NCBI RefSeq assembly: GCF_001583695.1
Contig: NZ_LOBC01000093.1
Span: 150,181 to 214,180 of the forward strand
Length of the DNA: 64,000 nt
Origin: Bacillus wiedmannii
GTDB lineage: Bacteria; Bacillota; Bacilli; Bacillales; Bacillaceae_G
Direction of reading: 5' to 3'
Shown here piece after piece: positions 1 to 9,376 of the stretch (position 1 is the stretch's first letter; each line of letters begins with the position of its first letter). The translations under genes and the position numbers were made by a program. A model generated the notes under the pieces. The model was not told the DNA's origin. It saw only the letters and a list, made by a program, of their open reading frames with translations, and ran no database searches.

Positions 1-27
1 GAGCTAAGAGATCTTCACTCTTAGCTC
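1..27 (-). terminator. terminator of ald
   Basis: Perfect 10-bp inverted repeat (GAGCTAAGAG/CTCTTAGCTC, 7-nt loop) 52 bases past the ald stop. Any T-run would fall outside the window. Confidence 0.7.
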
Positions 28-78
28 TTATCATGTTGGTTTATATATTGTTCGATTTTATTTTGTATAATGCTGCTA

Positions 79-1212
79 TTAGCAAGATACTGTTTCTGCT
101 TCTAATAATTCTTTAGCACCTTTGTACTCTACACCGTGAGCTTCTGCAACTGCTTCGAATGTTACATAGCCGTCTAATGTGTTAATACCTTTTAGTAATG
201 CAGCGTTTCCTAGGCAAGCTTCTTTGTAGCCTTTGTTAGCAATTTGTACTGCATATGGTACTGTTACGTTTGTTAATGCAAGAGTTGATGTACGTGGAAC
301 CGCACCTGGCATGTTTGCAACTGCATAATGAACAACGCCGTGTTTTTCGTAAGTTGGGTTATCATGAGTTGTAATACGGTCAGTTGTTTCGAAAATACCA
401 CCTTGGTCAATCGCGATATCTACAACAACAGAACCTGGTTCCATTGATTGAATCATTTCTTCTGTTACAAGTTTTGGCGCTTTTGCACCTGGGATTAATA
501 CTGCACCGATTACAAGATCAGACTCTTTTACAGCTTCTGCAATATTGTAAGGATTAGACATTAAAGTTTTTACTTGGTTTCCGAAAATGTCATCTAATTG
601 ACGAAGACGTTCTGCACTTAAGTCGATGATTGTTACATCCGCACCTAGTCCAACTGCAATTTTAGCAGCATTTGTACCAGCTTGTCCACCACCGATGATT
701 GTTACTTTACCACGTTTAACCCCTGGAACACCTGCAAGTAAAATACCTTTACCGCCTTTGTTTTTCTCAAGGAATTGTGCACCAATTTGTGCAGCCATAC
801 GACCAGCTACTTCACTCATAGGTGCAAGTAATGGTAGAGAACGGTTTTCTAATTGTACTGTTTCATATGCAATAGAAACAACTTTCTTTTCGATTAATGC
901 TTTTGTTAATTCTGGTTCTGGAGCTAAGTGTAAGTATGTGAATAAGATTAAACCTTCGCTGAAGTGTTTGTATTCGCTTTCAACTGGTTCCTTAACTTTC
1001 ATAACCATTTCCATATTCCAAGCTTCTTCAGCTGTATCAACAATTTTTGCTCCCGCTTCAACATACTGAGCATCTGTGAAACCAGATCCTAAACCTGCAC
1101 CCTTTTGAATGAATACTTCGTGATTGTTACGAATTAAATGTACAACACCTGCTGGTGTCATTGCCACACGGTTTTCGTTGTTTTTAATTTCTGCTGGTAC
1201 CCCAATACGCAT
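79..1212 (-). CDS. ald: alanine dehydrogenase
   Basis: NAD-dependent L-alanine dehydrogenase (alanine + NAD + H2O to pyruvate + ammonium + NADH), a cytosolic enzyme used for alanine catabolism and in sporulation/germination metabolism. The 377-aa length is normal for the family. The N-terminus [17 protein letters not shown] is the family signature, and the Rossmann glycine motif [11 protein letters not shown] lies near residue 175. The start is preceded by an AAGGGGGC-type ribosome site. It is a single gene with its own terminator. Upstream is a consensus CcpA (cre) site, so carbon catabolite control is likely (inferred). Confidence 0.97.
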   Translation of the reverse strand: MRIGVPAEIKNNENRVAMTPAGVVHLIRNNHEVFIQKGAGLGSGFTDAQYVEAGAKIVDTAEEAWNMEMVMKVKEPVESEYKHFSEGLILFTYLHLAPEPELTKALIEKKVVSIAYETVQLENRSLPLLAPMSEVAGRMAAQIGAQFLEKNKGGKGILLAGVPGVKRGKVTIIGGGQAGTNAAKIAVGLGADVTIIDLSAERLRQLDDIFGNQVKTLMSNPYNIAEAVKESDLVIGAVLIPGAKAPKLVTEEMIQSMEPGSVVVDIAIDQGGIFETTDRITTHDNPTYEKHGVVHYAVANMPGAVPRTSTLALTNVTVPYAVQIANKGYKEACLGNAALLKGINTLDGYVTFEAVAEAHGVEYKGAKELLEAETVSC

Positions 1213-1581
1213 AATGAAATGCCCCCTTATAATTAACAGAAAAAAGAGATTCTTTTTTCTTTTTGTAATAATTAATAACTTATGTCCTTATTCTAGCATA
1301 ACTTAAAAGTTATGAAAACGCTAACATACCATTTTTTTAAAGTTTATATATTTAGAATAGTGTAAATATATGGAACATTGATTCTATTAGCATCTTCGTG
1401 CCATTTCATTATCTATCACTCTATTTTTATTATACGCCCTAAAAATAAGAAGCAATCATTTATTATTCGACAATAATGTAACAATGTAAGAAACCTAAGT
1501 ATCGACGTATACATATACACTTATTACTGTACACAATACTTTAGAGATATATTCTTTTCCTAAAAAAACAGCTGCAGGCAT
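1213..1581. other. ald upstream region, no gene
   Basis: A 369-base AT-rich gap between the divergently ordered ends of two minus-strand genes. It holds the cre site, a candidate TATAAT for ald around 1431-1436, and the terminator of the upstream gene at 1562-1595. No convincing ORF was seen. Confidence 0.6.
1313..1326. promoter_or_regulatory. cre site (CcpA operator) upstream of ald
   Basis: TGAAAACGCTAACA matches the Bacillus cre consensus TGWNANCGNTNWCA at every fixed position. It lies 101 bases upstream of the ald start. A possible SigA -10 (TATAAT on the minus strand, about 1431-1436) lies further upstream, which would make this a downstream roadblock-type site (inference). Confidence 0.7.
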
Positions 1582-1595
1582 TTAGCCAGCAGCTG
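1562..1595 (-). terminator. terminator of the glycerophosphodiesterase gene
   Basis: CAGCTGC/GCAGCTG stem spanning the stop codon, followed on the minus strand by seven T. Confidence 0.8.
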
Positions 1596-3453
1596 GGTAA
1601 CTTATAAATAACTTGGAAAATAAATCATCTGTTGTTTCAGTAATTTTATCAAACAAATCACTTTCTTCCGCTTCTTGCTCTTTTAACATCTTAATTGTTT
1701 CACGTGCATCTTCAGGATAATCGGTAATGATACCATCTACGTTTAATTTATAATATCCCTTTAAACTTTCCATATCATTTACCGTCCATACGTAAATCGG
1801 CTTGTTTAACTTTCTTGCTTCTTTTACTAATTTCTTATTTAACATGTATTCTTCTGCTACATAAAAATCAGCTTTCACATTCTTTAAGTTAGCTCTACTT
1901 GCATACAGTATATATCCTACTTTTATATTGGGATTTGCACGTTTAAACTCTTTAATAAGCGGATAGTGTAACGTTTGAATGACACATTGCTTCTCAAATT
2001 CATTATCTTTAATCACTTTTAATACTTTGTTTACGAAATCTTTTTCACCACCATGAAGCTTCACTTCAATATTAAGTTTGATTTTGTCCTTTGACAGCTT
2101 AATAATCTCATCAAGTGTACTTATTTGTCCTGAAAACCCATCTTGACTAAGAGTAAGCTGTCTTAACTCGTCCATCGTTAAATCTGACACATGAACATTA
2201 GCATTAGCAAGACGTTTTAGCTTCAAATCATGTATAACTGCTAGTTCACCGTCTTTCGTTTGCAGTACATCAATTTCAGCATAGTCTGCTTTCGCATCAA
2301 TAGCCCCCTGCACAGCTTCTTTCGTATTCTCTACACCTTTTGAAATATAACCACGATGAGCCATAATAATTGGTTCTTTATATGTGTTTGTAATAAAGGT
2401 CACAATGAAGGCAACAACCATTCCCGCAGTAATAATTCCTACAATATATACGCCAATAAATTTCCAACGATGTTTTTGGAAGAAACATTTATCTGCTTTC
2501 GTTTTCGAATAATCTAATCCTTCTTCTAATAAAACATCTTCAACTGGAACCTTTTGTAAGTACAATCGCGTAATCGCCATAATATAAAATGGTGTCACGA
2601 TAAAGCTAAATAAATACAATGTACTCGTTAAAAACACAGACATTGTTGATTCCGCTAATAATGCAAATGTCCCTGCTGGGTTTGTAAATTCATATACTCC
2701 CCACAGACAAAGTAAATAAATTCCTATAAATAAAAGAAAGACAATTCCTACAGATATGAAAAAACCTACTAAAAAGAATAATACTTTAAAAAAGCTTTCT
2801 TTTACTAAGTTTGCACTTTTTCGTGCTGCGGTGCGGAACGGCTTTTCCTCTAAAACAATAATAGGTAAAACAAAGATCCAACGAAGATTTAAATAGGCAA
2901 CTACAGCAAAGAAAGTATAATATCCAACTTGACCCATTGTTGTCTTAAATAGTTCACCTGTAATAAAATTAGGAATTTGAATCTCAGGAATCAATGCAGA
3001 TTTATACCCCGTACTTAATAGTGGTAATAACACAACTGCGTACAAAACAAATCCTGGTAAGCAATATGTAAAAAGGGAAGGTAAATACGTTACTGTTTTA
3101 TACAAAATCGGACGTAATCTCACCTTTTGCCTTTTATGAGCAAAGTACGAAATAATAATAAGCACCGCAAATTCCGTAAAGATAAGAAACAGTGCTAACA
3201 ATGATAAAATTACGATTGCCATTATGCCGTATGGCGTCTTTAAAAACGCTAATAATTCATCATTCGTCGCATTTGCATAACCACCAAAATACAATAACTT
3301 ATTAAAAATGATCCCAAATAGCGGGACAAATACAATCGCTGCTAATAATTTATAAGCAAGTTGAAAGGTTAATACATTCCAAAAAGCAAATCTAACTGTT
3401 TGAAAGGAATGTCCAATTACTCCTGGTATAGATAGTCTTTTACGGTGTTGCAT
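1582..3453 (-). CDS. membrane glycerophosphodiester phosphodiesterase
   Basis: Hydrolyses glycerophosphodiesters to glycerol-3-phosphate and an alcohol. The first ~330 residues are a multi-helix membrane domain (GPDPase_memb type), and a further helix near residue 340 leads into an extracellular GDPD catalytic domain. The catalytic domain opens with MAHRGY, continues with the conserved acidic pair in YAEIDVLQTKDGELAVIHD, and ends with the TIM-barrel strand YVWTVND and DGIITDYP. I place the start at the ATG reading MQHRKRL (position 3453), with GGAGG five bases upstream. A GTG-started version four codons longer has no ribosome site. 623 aa, monocistronic. Phospholipid or teichoic-acid glycerophosphodiesters are plausible substrates (inference). 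Confidence 0.9.
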   Translation of the reverse strand: MQHRKRLSIPGVIGHSFQTVRFAFWNVLTFQLAYKLLAAIVFVPLFGIIFNKLLYFGGYANATNDELLAFLKTPYGIMAIVILSLLALFLIFTEFAVLIIISYFAHKRQKVRLRPILYKTVTYLPSLFTYCLPGFVLYAVVLLPLLSTGYKSALIPEIQIPNFITGELFKTTMGQVGYYTFFAVVAYLNLRWIFVLPIIVLEEKPFRTAARKSANLVKESFFKVLFFLVGFFISVGIVFLLFIGIYLLCLWGVYEFTNPAGTFALLAESTMSVFLTSTLYLFSFIVTPFYIMAITRLYLQKVPVEDVLLEEGLDYSKTKADKCFFQKHRWKFIGVYIVGIITAGMVVAFIVTFITNTYKEPIIMAHRGYISKGVENTKEAVQGAIDAKADYAEIDVLQTKDGELAVIHDLKLKRLANANVHVSDLTMDELRQLTLSQDGFSGQISTLDEIIKLSKDKIKLNIEVKLHGGEKDFVNKVLKVIKDNEFEKQCVIQTLHYPLIKEFKRANPNIKVGYILYASRANLKNVKADFYVAEEYMLNKKLVKEARKLNKPIYVWTVNDMESLKGYYKLNVDGIITDYPEDARETIKMLKEQEAEESDLFDKITETTDDLFSKLFISYPAAG

Positions 3454-3567
3454 ATATTCCTCCACATTCTAAAACGATATTTGAGATGGATTCCACATTT
3501 CCATTTCTAATCCATCTTTTTAATAATAATATATTCCGCTTAACATGAACACTCTTATACATACAAT

Positions 3568-3602
3568 GAAAAAAGTGATGGTTACTCCCCATCACTTTTT
3601 TC
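3568..3602 (-). terminator. terminator of the formate dehydrogenase operon
   Basis: GAAAAAAGTGATGG/CCATCACTTTTTT hairpin just after the DUF1641 gene. The T-run is formed by the stem base. Confidence 0.8.
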
Positions 3603-3609
3603 ATCTACT

Positions 3610-4092
3610 CTATTTTTTCTCTAACCCTTGTCCAAATGCTTTCAAGAAGCTAAAACCGAATGTAATGGCTCTATTGATATCTGGATCTTTTAACACTTTA
3701 AAGAAATCCATCACTTTTGTTTTTTTGCCACTATTTAATTCATCTGTTGCAAATTGTAATCCAGTGACTAAACTCGATGTGATTTGCTTCGTTACTTCTG
3801 GGTCAACTGAGGATAGTGCTTCCCCCGCTCCCATCATATTGTTAAGTGCATTTTTAACTGGTTCACGATTTAATTGCTCCACAGCGATCTTTGAAACATC
3901 TTCCTTCGCAGCAAGTAAACTAATCGCCGCATCTAATATACCAGCCTTTTGCAACTGTGCTAAAAGCTGCATTGTTTCTTCTACTGCTTCACGATTATTA
4001 GATAGCTCATTTAGAAGTTCATCTGCTAATTGCTGCTTCTGTTCTTCCTCTGTTACAACTTTCTTTTTAATTAACGTAATTTCTTTCGCCAC
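3610..4092 (-). CDS. yrhD: DUF1641 protein of the formate dehydrogenase operon (YrhD-like)
   Basis: 160-aa soluble, mostly helical protein of the DUF1641 family. It lies 12 bases downstream of the formate dehydrogenase gene on the same strand, the same arrangement as yrhE-yrhD in Bacillus subtilis. The start is GTG (MAKEITLIKKK) after GGCGGAGATA. It has no cysteine cluster, signal peptide or membrane span. The conserved C-terminal part (about residues 110-155, DPEVTKQ...GFSFLKAFG) is the family hallmark. Its biochemical role is not known. Strict linkage suggests an assembly or partner subunit of the dehydrogenase (inference). Confidence 0.85.
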   Translation of the reverse strand: MAKEITLIKKKVVTEEEQKQQLADELLNELSNNREAVEETMQLLAQLQKAGILDAAISLLAAKEDVSKIAVEQLNREPVKNALNNMMGAGEALSSVDPEVTKQITSSLVTGLQFATDELNSGKKTKVMDFFKVLKDPDINRAITFGFSFLKAFGQGLEKK

Positions 4093-4104
4093 TATCTCCG
4101 CCCC

Positions 4105-7041
4105 CTAGTCCACAAGTGATACGTATTGTTTTCTTTGCCACTTTTGCTCGATTTCAACACCATTTTGCGGATTACGCTTTTTATCTCGCGGGTTCGAAGA
4201 TGGTAACGGGCGGTCTCCTTTTTCACGTAACACACGCATTTTCACCATCGTTTGTTTATACGCCGGTGTACACGTATAAATGTCTGTTGCCGTCCCAGTT
4301 AAAATATTAATCGCTTCTTCATTTACTGTTGCATGCATCGGTAAATATAGCTCTTTCCCCGTTACACGATCTGTAATAAGCGCTTGTACTTTAATTTTCC
4401 CAAATGGTGATGCTAATTCCACAAGACCACCATCTTTCACATTGCGCTCTATAGCAAGTTCCGGTGAAATTTCAACGAATACTTCAGATACTTTAGATAA
4501 AATACCAGCCGACTTATTCGTCATATTCCCTTCATGGAAATGCTCGAGCATGCGTCCATTATTTAAAAGTAAATCATACTCATCTGGTGCTACAACCGGT
4601 GGTACCCATTCATCTAATGATAAACGAGCAAGTTTATCTGGGAAGTTAAATCCGTCTACATATAATAGCGGTGTATCGCTACCATCATGACTACCCCAAC
4701 ATAAACTATTCCATCCTTCTAGACGGTCATACGTCGCTTGAGAGTATAACGGTGCAAGTGATGCGATTTCGTCCATAATTTCACTTGGACTTTCGTAATT
4801 CCAATCCCCACCCAGTGCACGAGCAACTTTTTGCAAAATCCACCAATCTGGTTTGGAATCACCAAGCGGTTTCAATACTTCATATAATCTTTGAATACGG
4901 CGCTCTGTATTCGTAAACGTTCCTTCTTTTTCTAAGCTTGGTGCTGCCGGTAAAATAACATCAGCAAAACGAGCTGTTTTTGATAAGAACATATCTTGAA
5001 CGACAAGAAAATCTAAATTCGCTAAAATATGTTGCACATGGTTCGCATTTGAATCGACTAAAGCCATTTCCTCACCCATGACATACATACCGCGTAGTTT
5101 TCCTTCTTCCGCTGCAAGTAACATTGCAATATTATTTAATCCTGGCGCTTTCGGAATAGTTGTACCATATGCTTTTTCAAACTTAGCACGAAGCGTATCA
5201 TCTGATACTGCTTGATAACCTGGAAGCCAGTTTGGTAATGTTGCCATATCACAAGCACCTTGTACGTTATTATGTCCTCTTAATGGATATGCACCTGCAC
5301 CAGGACGACGGTAGTTACCCGTAACAAGTAGTAAATTTGAAATTGCTGCTGATGTCGTACTTCCTCCTGTATTTTGAGTTACACCCATTCCCCAAAGTAT
5401 ACAAGTACCATCTGCTTCATATACCATACGAGCCATTTCTTTCAGATTTTCTTTCGAAATCCCTGTAATTTTCTCTGTATAGTCCAGCGTATATTTCTCT
5501 AGCATTTTGCTATATTCATCAAAATTCTTTACGTTTTCAGCTAAAAACTTTTTATCGTGCCAATCTTGATCAATAATATATTTCGTAATACCAGCAAGCC
5601 ATACGTAATCCGTTCCTTGGCTCGGATGAATAAATAAATCCGCACGCTCTGCCATTTCATGTTTACGGAGGTCTGCTACAATTAGTTTTTGCTCGTGTAA
5701 TTTATGAGCACGTTTTACACGCGTCGCAAGTACAGGATGTCCTTCTGTTGGATTCGCACCAACGATAATGACAAGTCCTGCTTCAGCTATATCTTTCACT
5801 GTTCCAGCATCCCCGCCCATACCGACAGTTTTAAATAAACCATCTGTCGCTGGCGACTGACAGTAACGAGAACAGTTGTCTACATTATTCGTTCCATATA
5901 TTTGTCGAGCTAGTTTTTGCATAAGGTAATTTTCTTCATTCGTTACTTTCGATGAAGAAATGAATCCAAATGCATCGCTGCCATATTCAGATTTAATATG
6001 CTGCATGTTAGAAGCAACAACTTCTAATGCTTCTTCCCATGAAGCTTCAACAAACATATCTCCTTGGCGAATTAATGGCTTCGTAATTCGATCTTCACTA
6101 TTTACAAAGTCCCATCCAAATTTACCTTTTACACATGTGGAAATACCATTAACAGGTGCATCTGAAACAGGTTGTACTTTCAAAATTTGACGATCTTTCG
6201 TCCATACTTCGAATGAACAACCGACACCACAAAATGTACAAACTGTTTTTGTTTTATTAACTTTCGTCTTACGCATCGCAGCCTCTACTTCTGAAACTGC
6301 CAAAATACTACTATATCCAGGCTCTACATCCTTTACAAAATCAATCATCGGATCTAACACATCTGGCTTTAATCCTGTCATGAATCCAGCTTCACCTAAC
6401 ATTGATTTTTCCATTAACGCATTACATGGACATACTGTTACACATTGCCCACAACTCACACAAGATGAGTCATTTATGCTTACACCATGATCCCATATAA
6501 CACGTGGACGATCTAAGTTCCAGTCTATCGATATAGTTTCATTAACCTGTAAGTTTTGACATACTTCTACACACTGTCCACAAGCAATGCATTGATTTGG
6601 ATCATACCGATAAAACGGATGTGACATATCCACTTCACAAGCACTTACTTTCGGCTCATACGGATATTTCTGTTCTTCGATTCCCATCATATGTACCGTG
6701 TTATGGACTTTACAGTTACCATTATTGTTATCACAAACGGTACAATACAATAAATGATTCTCTAATATTCGATCCATTGCCTCAGTCTGTGCCTCTTTTG
6801 CACGCTGGGACTGTCTTTCGATATGCATACCGTTCTCTAATTTCGTTGAACAAGCACGTAATAACTTCCCATTTACTTCTACAATACACGTATCACAAGT
6901 TTGAATTGGATCTACTTCTGGTACATGACAAATTTGAGGATGTTCCAAATTACTCTCGTTAAATAATTGTAGTATCGTCTTTTCACCCGATGTGGAAAAT
7001 TCTTTACCATCCACGGTTACACGGACTGTCTGTTCTGCCAT
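4105..7041 (-). CDS. fdhF: formate dehydrogenase, molybdopterin-binding alpha subunit
   Basis: Oxidises formate to CO2 with a Mo-bis-MGD cofactor. Domain order (978 aa): N-terminal 2Fe-2S ferredoxin domain (CHVPEVDPIQTCDTC), a His-Cys iron-sulfur segment, two 4Fe-4S motifs (CIACGQCVEVC and CVSCGQCVTVC), the Mo-enzyme 4Fe-4S motif CTFCGVGCSFEVW near residue 265, then the molybdopterin oxidoreductase and dinucleotide-binding domains. The active-site position where some enzymes carry selenocysteine is an ordinary Cys (CSRYCQSPATDG). I chose the ATG at 7041 (MAEQTVRV), which follows GGAGAGGGGAAACT. An earlier in-frame start at 7065 adds eight residues without family support. No membrane subunit is nearby, so it is probably a soluble NAD- or ferredoxin-coupled type. 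Confidence 0.95.
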   Translation of the reverse strand: MAEQTVRVTVDGKEFSTSGEKTILQLFNESNLEHPQICHVPEVDPIQTCDTCIVEVNGKLLRACSTKLENGMHIERQSQRAKEAQTEAMDRILENHLLYCTVCDNNNGNCKVHNTVHMMGIEEQKYPYEPKVSACEVDMSHPFYRYDPNQCIACGQCVEVCQNLQVNETISIDWNLDRPRVIWDHGVSINDSSCVSCGQCVTVCPCNALMEKSMLGEAGFMTGLKPDVLDPMIDFVKDVEPGYSSILAVSEVEAAMRKTKVNKTKTVCTFCGVGCSFEVWTKDRQILKVQPVSDAPVNGISTCVKGKFGWDFVNSEDRITKPLIRQGDMFVEASWEEALEVVASNMQHIKSEYGSDAFGFISSSKVTNEENYLMQKLARQIYGTNNVDNCSRYCQSPATDGLFKTVGMGGDAGTVKDIAEAGLVIIVGANPTEGHPVLATRVKRAHKLHEQKLIVADLRKHEMAERADLFIHPSQGTDYVWLAGITKYIIDQDWHDKKFLAENVKNFDEYSKMLEKYTLDYTEKITGISKENLKEMARMVYEADGTCILWGMGVTQNTGGSTTSAAISNLLLVTGNYRRPGAGAYPLRGHNNVQGACDMATLPNWLPGYQAVSDDTLRAKFEKAYGTTIPKAPGLNNIAMLLAAEEGKLRGMYVMGEEMALVDSNANHVQHILANLDFLVVQDMFLSKTARFADVILPAAPSLEKEGTFTNTERRIQRLYEVLKPLGDSKPDWWILQKVARALGGDWNYESPSEIMDEIASLAPLYSQATYDRLEGWNSLCWGSHDGSDTPLLYVDGFNFPDKLARLSLDEWVPPVVAPDEYDLLLNNGRMLEHFHEGNMTNKSAGILSKVSEVFVEISPELAIERNVKDGGLVELASPFGKIKVQALITDRVTGKELYLPMHATVNEEAINILTGTATDIYTCTPAYKQTMVKMRVLREKGDRPLPSSNPRDKKRNPQNGVEIEQKWQRKQYVSLVD

Positions 7042-7341
7042 AGTTTCCCCTCTCCTTACAACCAACTGTACAACACAATTATGAATCCGTTTTCAAAATC
7101 GCATTACTGTACATATTTTTGAAACGCTCTGCCCGAATACTTTTCTTATGAAGTCGATTCTAGATGTTATAAGGTATAACTACGAAAGCTTGAAAATATC
7201 ACTATTCTACGGTTCTATTATATCGTACATATACAATAATAACCAAAATAATCTGTGATTTCCTTGCTAATAGGTGTTTTTATTTCCCCATTGTTTTATG
7301 ATAAATATGGGAGAGAAATACATATAAAAGGGGAATTTAAT

Positions 7342-8148
7342 ATGGGGCCTACGCAAGAGACTTATACAATTGTACGCTATCAATCTGGTACATTTTCAAA
7401 ACAACTGGATGAGATTGTTACAGAATCTCCTATTACTATTAAATTAAATGGTGAAGAATATGTAACAGTTGTATGCACACCAAATTATATTGAAGATATG
7501 GTAATTGGTTTTTTAATTTCTGAAGGAATTATTGCTTCCTATAAAGATGTTGAAGAACTATGGGTGCAAAAAGATAACGGAATTGTCCATGTAACATCAT
7601 CAAAAGTAAATCCACTCTATCAAACTTTATATAATAAACGATACATCACTTCTTGCTGCGGAAAAGGTAGACAAGGTTTCATTTTCGTTAACGATGCAGC
7701 AAAAGCAAAAGATTTACATGATATACATGTAAAAATTACTCCTGAAGAATGCTTTTACTTAATGAATACTTTACAACAATCTTCCACTACCTTTCGCCAA
7801 ACCGGCGGGGTTCACAATACCGCGCTATGTGATCGAAATAATATCCTCCTATCAAGAATGGATATCGGAAGACATAATGCATTAGATAAAATATATGGCC
7901 ATTGTTTGCGCAACGATATATCTGTTAAAGGAAAAATCATTGCATTTAGTGGGCGTATTTCATCCGAAATTTTACTCAAAGTTTCAAAAATCGGATGTGA
8001 AATGGTTCTATCTAAATCCGCTCCAACAAAATTAGCATTACAACTCGCTCATGATTTAGGCATTACAGTCGTAGGATTTATTAGAAACGAATCTTGCAAT
8101 ATTTACACACATCCACATCGAATTGATGGTTATCAATCGAATAACTAA
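7342..8148 (+). CDS. fdhD: formate dehydrogenase accessory sulfurtransferase
   Basis: Transfers sulfur to the molybdenum cofactor so that formate dehydrogenase becomes active. 268 aa from the ATG at 7342 (MGPTQETYTIVRY), which follows AAAAGGGGAATTTAAT. An upstream in-frame start at 7255 lacks a ribosome site and would add a non-family leader. The catalytic cysteine loop is SCCGKGRQGF near residue 107, and the conserved FRQTGGVHNTALC and DIGRHNALDKIYG segments follow. It is transcribed divergently from the dehydrogenase operon it serves, with about 300 bases between the two starts. Confidence 0.95.
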   Translation: MGPTQETYTIVRYQSGTFSKQLDEIVTESPITIKLNGEEYVTVVCTPNYIEDMVIGFLISEGIIASYKDVEELWVQKDNGIVHVTSSKVNPLYQTLYNKRYITSCCGKGRQGFIFVNDAAKAKDLHDIHVKITPEECFYLMNTLQQSSTTFRQTGGVHNTALCDRNNILLSRMDIGRHNALDKIYGHCLRNDISVKGKIIAFSGRISSEILLKVSKIGCEMVLSKSAPTKLALQLAHDLGITVVGFIRNESCNIYTHPHRIDGYQSNN

Positions 8149-8180
8149 AATAACTCCTCGGTTGAGGAGTTATTTTAGTT
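8143..8180. terminator. terminator of fdhD
   Basis: Perfect 17-bp inverted repeat with a GGTT loop, overlapping the fdhD stop codon. The arm sequence ends in TTATTTTAGTT, so it can act on both strands. Confidence 0.8.
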
Positions 8181-8378
8181 ATAAAAATGTAATATATTAA
8201 AGACTTGAATAGTTAATAAAGTTAATATATAATTTCATTACATATTAAAAACAAAACATTGTAGCATATATCTTTTCATTCTTTTACAAATTAAAAGAGA
8301 CTGCTAACAAAACGCATACACAATCTTATAGAAGTAATGGATTTATTTTATTTGAAATCGACCAAGGAGGTTATAACT

Positions 8379-8885
8379 ATGGAAATTCGCTTATTAACGA
8401 CAGAGGACGCAGAAATATATTTAAAAGTTTGTATGGAAGGTTTAACGAAGAACCCGGAAGCTTTTAGCTCTTCTTATGAAGATGTTCTTAAACATGAGGA
8501 TCCTGTAGCTGCTATGGCAAAACGATTAAGCAATCCGGATAAGTATACTCTAGGGGTCTTCAAAGATAACGATTTAATCGGCATTTCTACTTTAGAAACA
8601 AAGCCTTTCATTAAACAAGAACATAAAGCAAAAATCGGTTCCGTTTTTGTTTCCCCAAAAGCGCGTGGCCTTGGAGCAGGACGAGCTCTAATTAAAGCAA
8701 TTATTGAAAATGCCGATAAACTACATGTAGAACAACTTATGCTCGATGTTGTAGTTGGTAACGATGCTGCAAAAAAATTATATGAGTCATTAGGCTTCCA
8801 AACTTACGGCGTACAAGAACGTTCTTTAAAACATAACGGTCAATATTGGGACGAGGAACATATGGTTCTGTTCTTAAATGATTAA
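8379..8885 (+). CDS. GNAT-family N-acetyltransferase (copy 1)
   Basis: 168-aa acetyl-CoA-dependent acetyltransferase with one GNAT domain. The acetyl-CoA loop is SPKARGLGAGRALI (about residues 91-104), followed by the LDVVVGNDAAKKLYESLGF motif typical of RimI-like enzymes. The substrate is unknown. The start is the ATG at 8379, with AAGGAGG seven bases upstream; a longer frame from 8337 has no site. It is a close paralogue of the gene at 12028-12540. The two flank a small peptide gene and a two-component system in direct orientation. Confidence 0.9.
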   Translation: MEIRLLTTEDAEIYLKVCMEGLTKNPEAFSSSYEDVLKHEDPVAAMAKRLSNPDKYTLGVFKDNDLIGISTLETKPFIKQEHKAKIGSVFVSPKARGLGAGRALIKAIIENADKLHVEQLMLDVVVGNDAAKKLYESLGFQTYGVQERSLKHNGQYWDEEHMVLFLND

Positions 8886-8904
8886 TACTTCAATATAGTT
8901 TTCC

Positions 8905-8938
8905 AAAAGCACCTTTTGATTAAAAAAGGTGCTTTTTT
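8905..8938 (+). terminator. terminator of GNAT copy 1
   Basis: AAAAGCACCTTTT/AAAAAGGTGCTTTT hairpin ending in six T, directly after the gene. Confidence 0.85.
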
Positions 8939-9009
8939 CATTACAACAATGTAATCTTCATGTCACCTTTATCGATCGTACCAAACCTTTCCATTCATTA
9001 TACTAAAAG
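8939..9009 (+). promoter_or_regulatory. shared promoter module, site A
   Basis: Palindrome TTACAACAATGTAA at 8941-8954, GTCA at 8962-8965, TCGAT at 8972-8976 and TTATACT (-10) at 8998-9004. Spacing is identical, without gaps, to sites at 15682, 27975 and (minus strand) 56869. The -35 position (TCGTAC) is a poor SigA match, which suggests activator dependence. It drives the small membrane peptide gene at 9078. Confidence 0.75.
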
Positions 9010-9077
9010 TATAAAGTGAGGCACCAATTATGAAATGAACGTATAGCATTCAATTGATAGATAGAGGAGAATGTGAC

Positions 9078-9167
9078 ATGAAACAAAACAAACGAGCTAT
9101 GCTTTTAATATTTACTACAGCAATTGTAACTTCTGGGTTAGCCATTTTACCTTGGTTTATTATATAG
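9078..9167 (+). CDS. 29-residue single-span membrane peptide
   Basis: Small ORF starting MKQNKRAML and ending ILPWFII, after a GAGGAGAATGTGAC ribosome site. A short basic N-terminus is followed by one hydrophobic helix of about 20 residues, so it should sit in the membrane with the N-terminus inside. It is transcribed alone from promoter module A and followed by a strong terminator. I do not recognise a family. Translation is supported by the ribosome site, frame-closing stop and bracketing signals, but not proven. Confidence 0.65.
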   Translation: MKQNKRAMLLIFTTAIVTSGLAILPWFII

Positions 9168-9186
9168 AACTATTCCCCTAATAACG

Positions 9187-9226
9187 AAAAAAGCTTATTG
9201 CTTCTTAAGAAGCAATAAGCTTTTTT
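9187..9226. terminator. bidirectional terminator
   Basis: Perfect 40-bp palindrome, AAAAAAGCTTATTGCTTCTT followed by its reverse complement. It separates the + strand small peptide gene from the - strand one at 9230. Confidence 0.85.
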
Positions 9227-9229
9227 ATA

Positions 9230-9352
9230 TTATAAAATCCCCAAAATTTTATTTACACAACTTATAATAATAACCATAGATACGGCAATGCACATGACAA
9301 CCGTATTACGATCTTGCTTTTCTTTTTTTGAAATTTCTTCTTTTGGATTCAT
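9230..9352 (-). CDS. 40-residue membrane peptide
   Basis: Small ORF MNPKEEISKKEKQDRNTV followed by a hydrophobic stretch (VVMCIAVSMVIIISCV) and a short tail ending KILGIL. The ribosome site AAAGGAGAT lies seven bases before the ATG. It is predicted to be a single-span peptide with a highly charged cytoplasmic N-terminus. It is preceded by a structured leader (9377-9441) ending in a T-run. No family recognised. It is convergent with the 29-aa peptide gene. Confidence 0.6.
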   Translation of the reverse strand: MNPKEEISKKEKQDRNTVVMCIAVSMVIIISCVNKILGIL

Positions 9353-9376
9353 GTGTATGATCTCCTTTTAAAAAAA

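Noticed and set aside
1470-1500. GTAACAATGTAAG resembling the shared palindrome
   Set aside because: Only half of the palindrome fits, and GTCA, TCGAT and the -10 are not at the required distances on either strand.
5820-5900. Selenocysteine insertion in formate dehydrogenase
   Set aside because: The active-site codon encodes Cys (CSRYCQSP) and there is no in-frame TGA in the gene.
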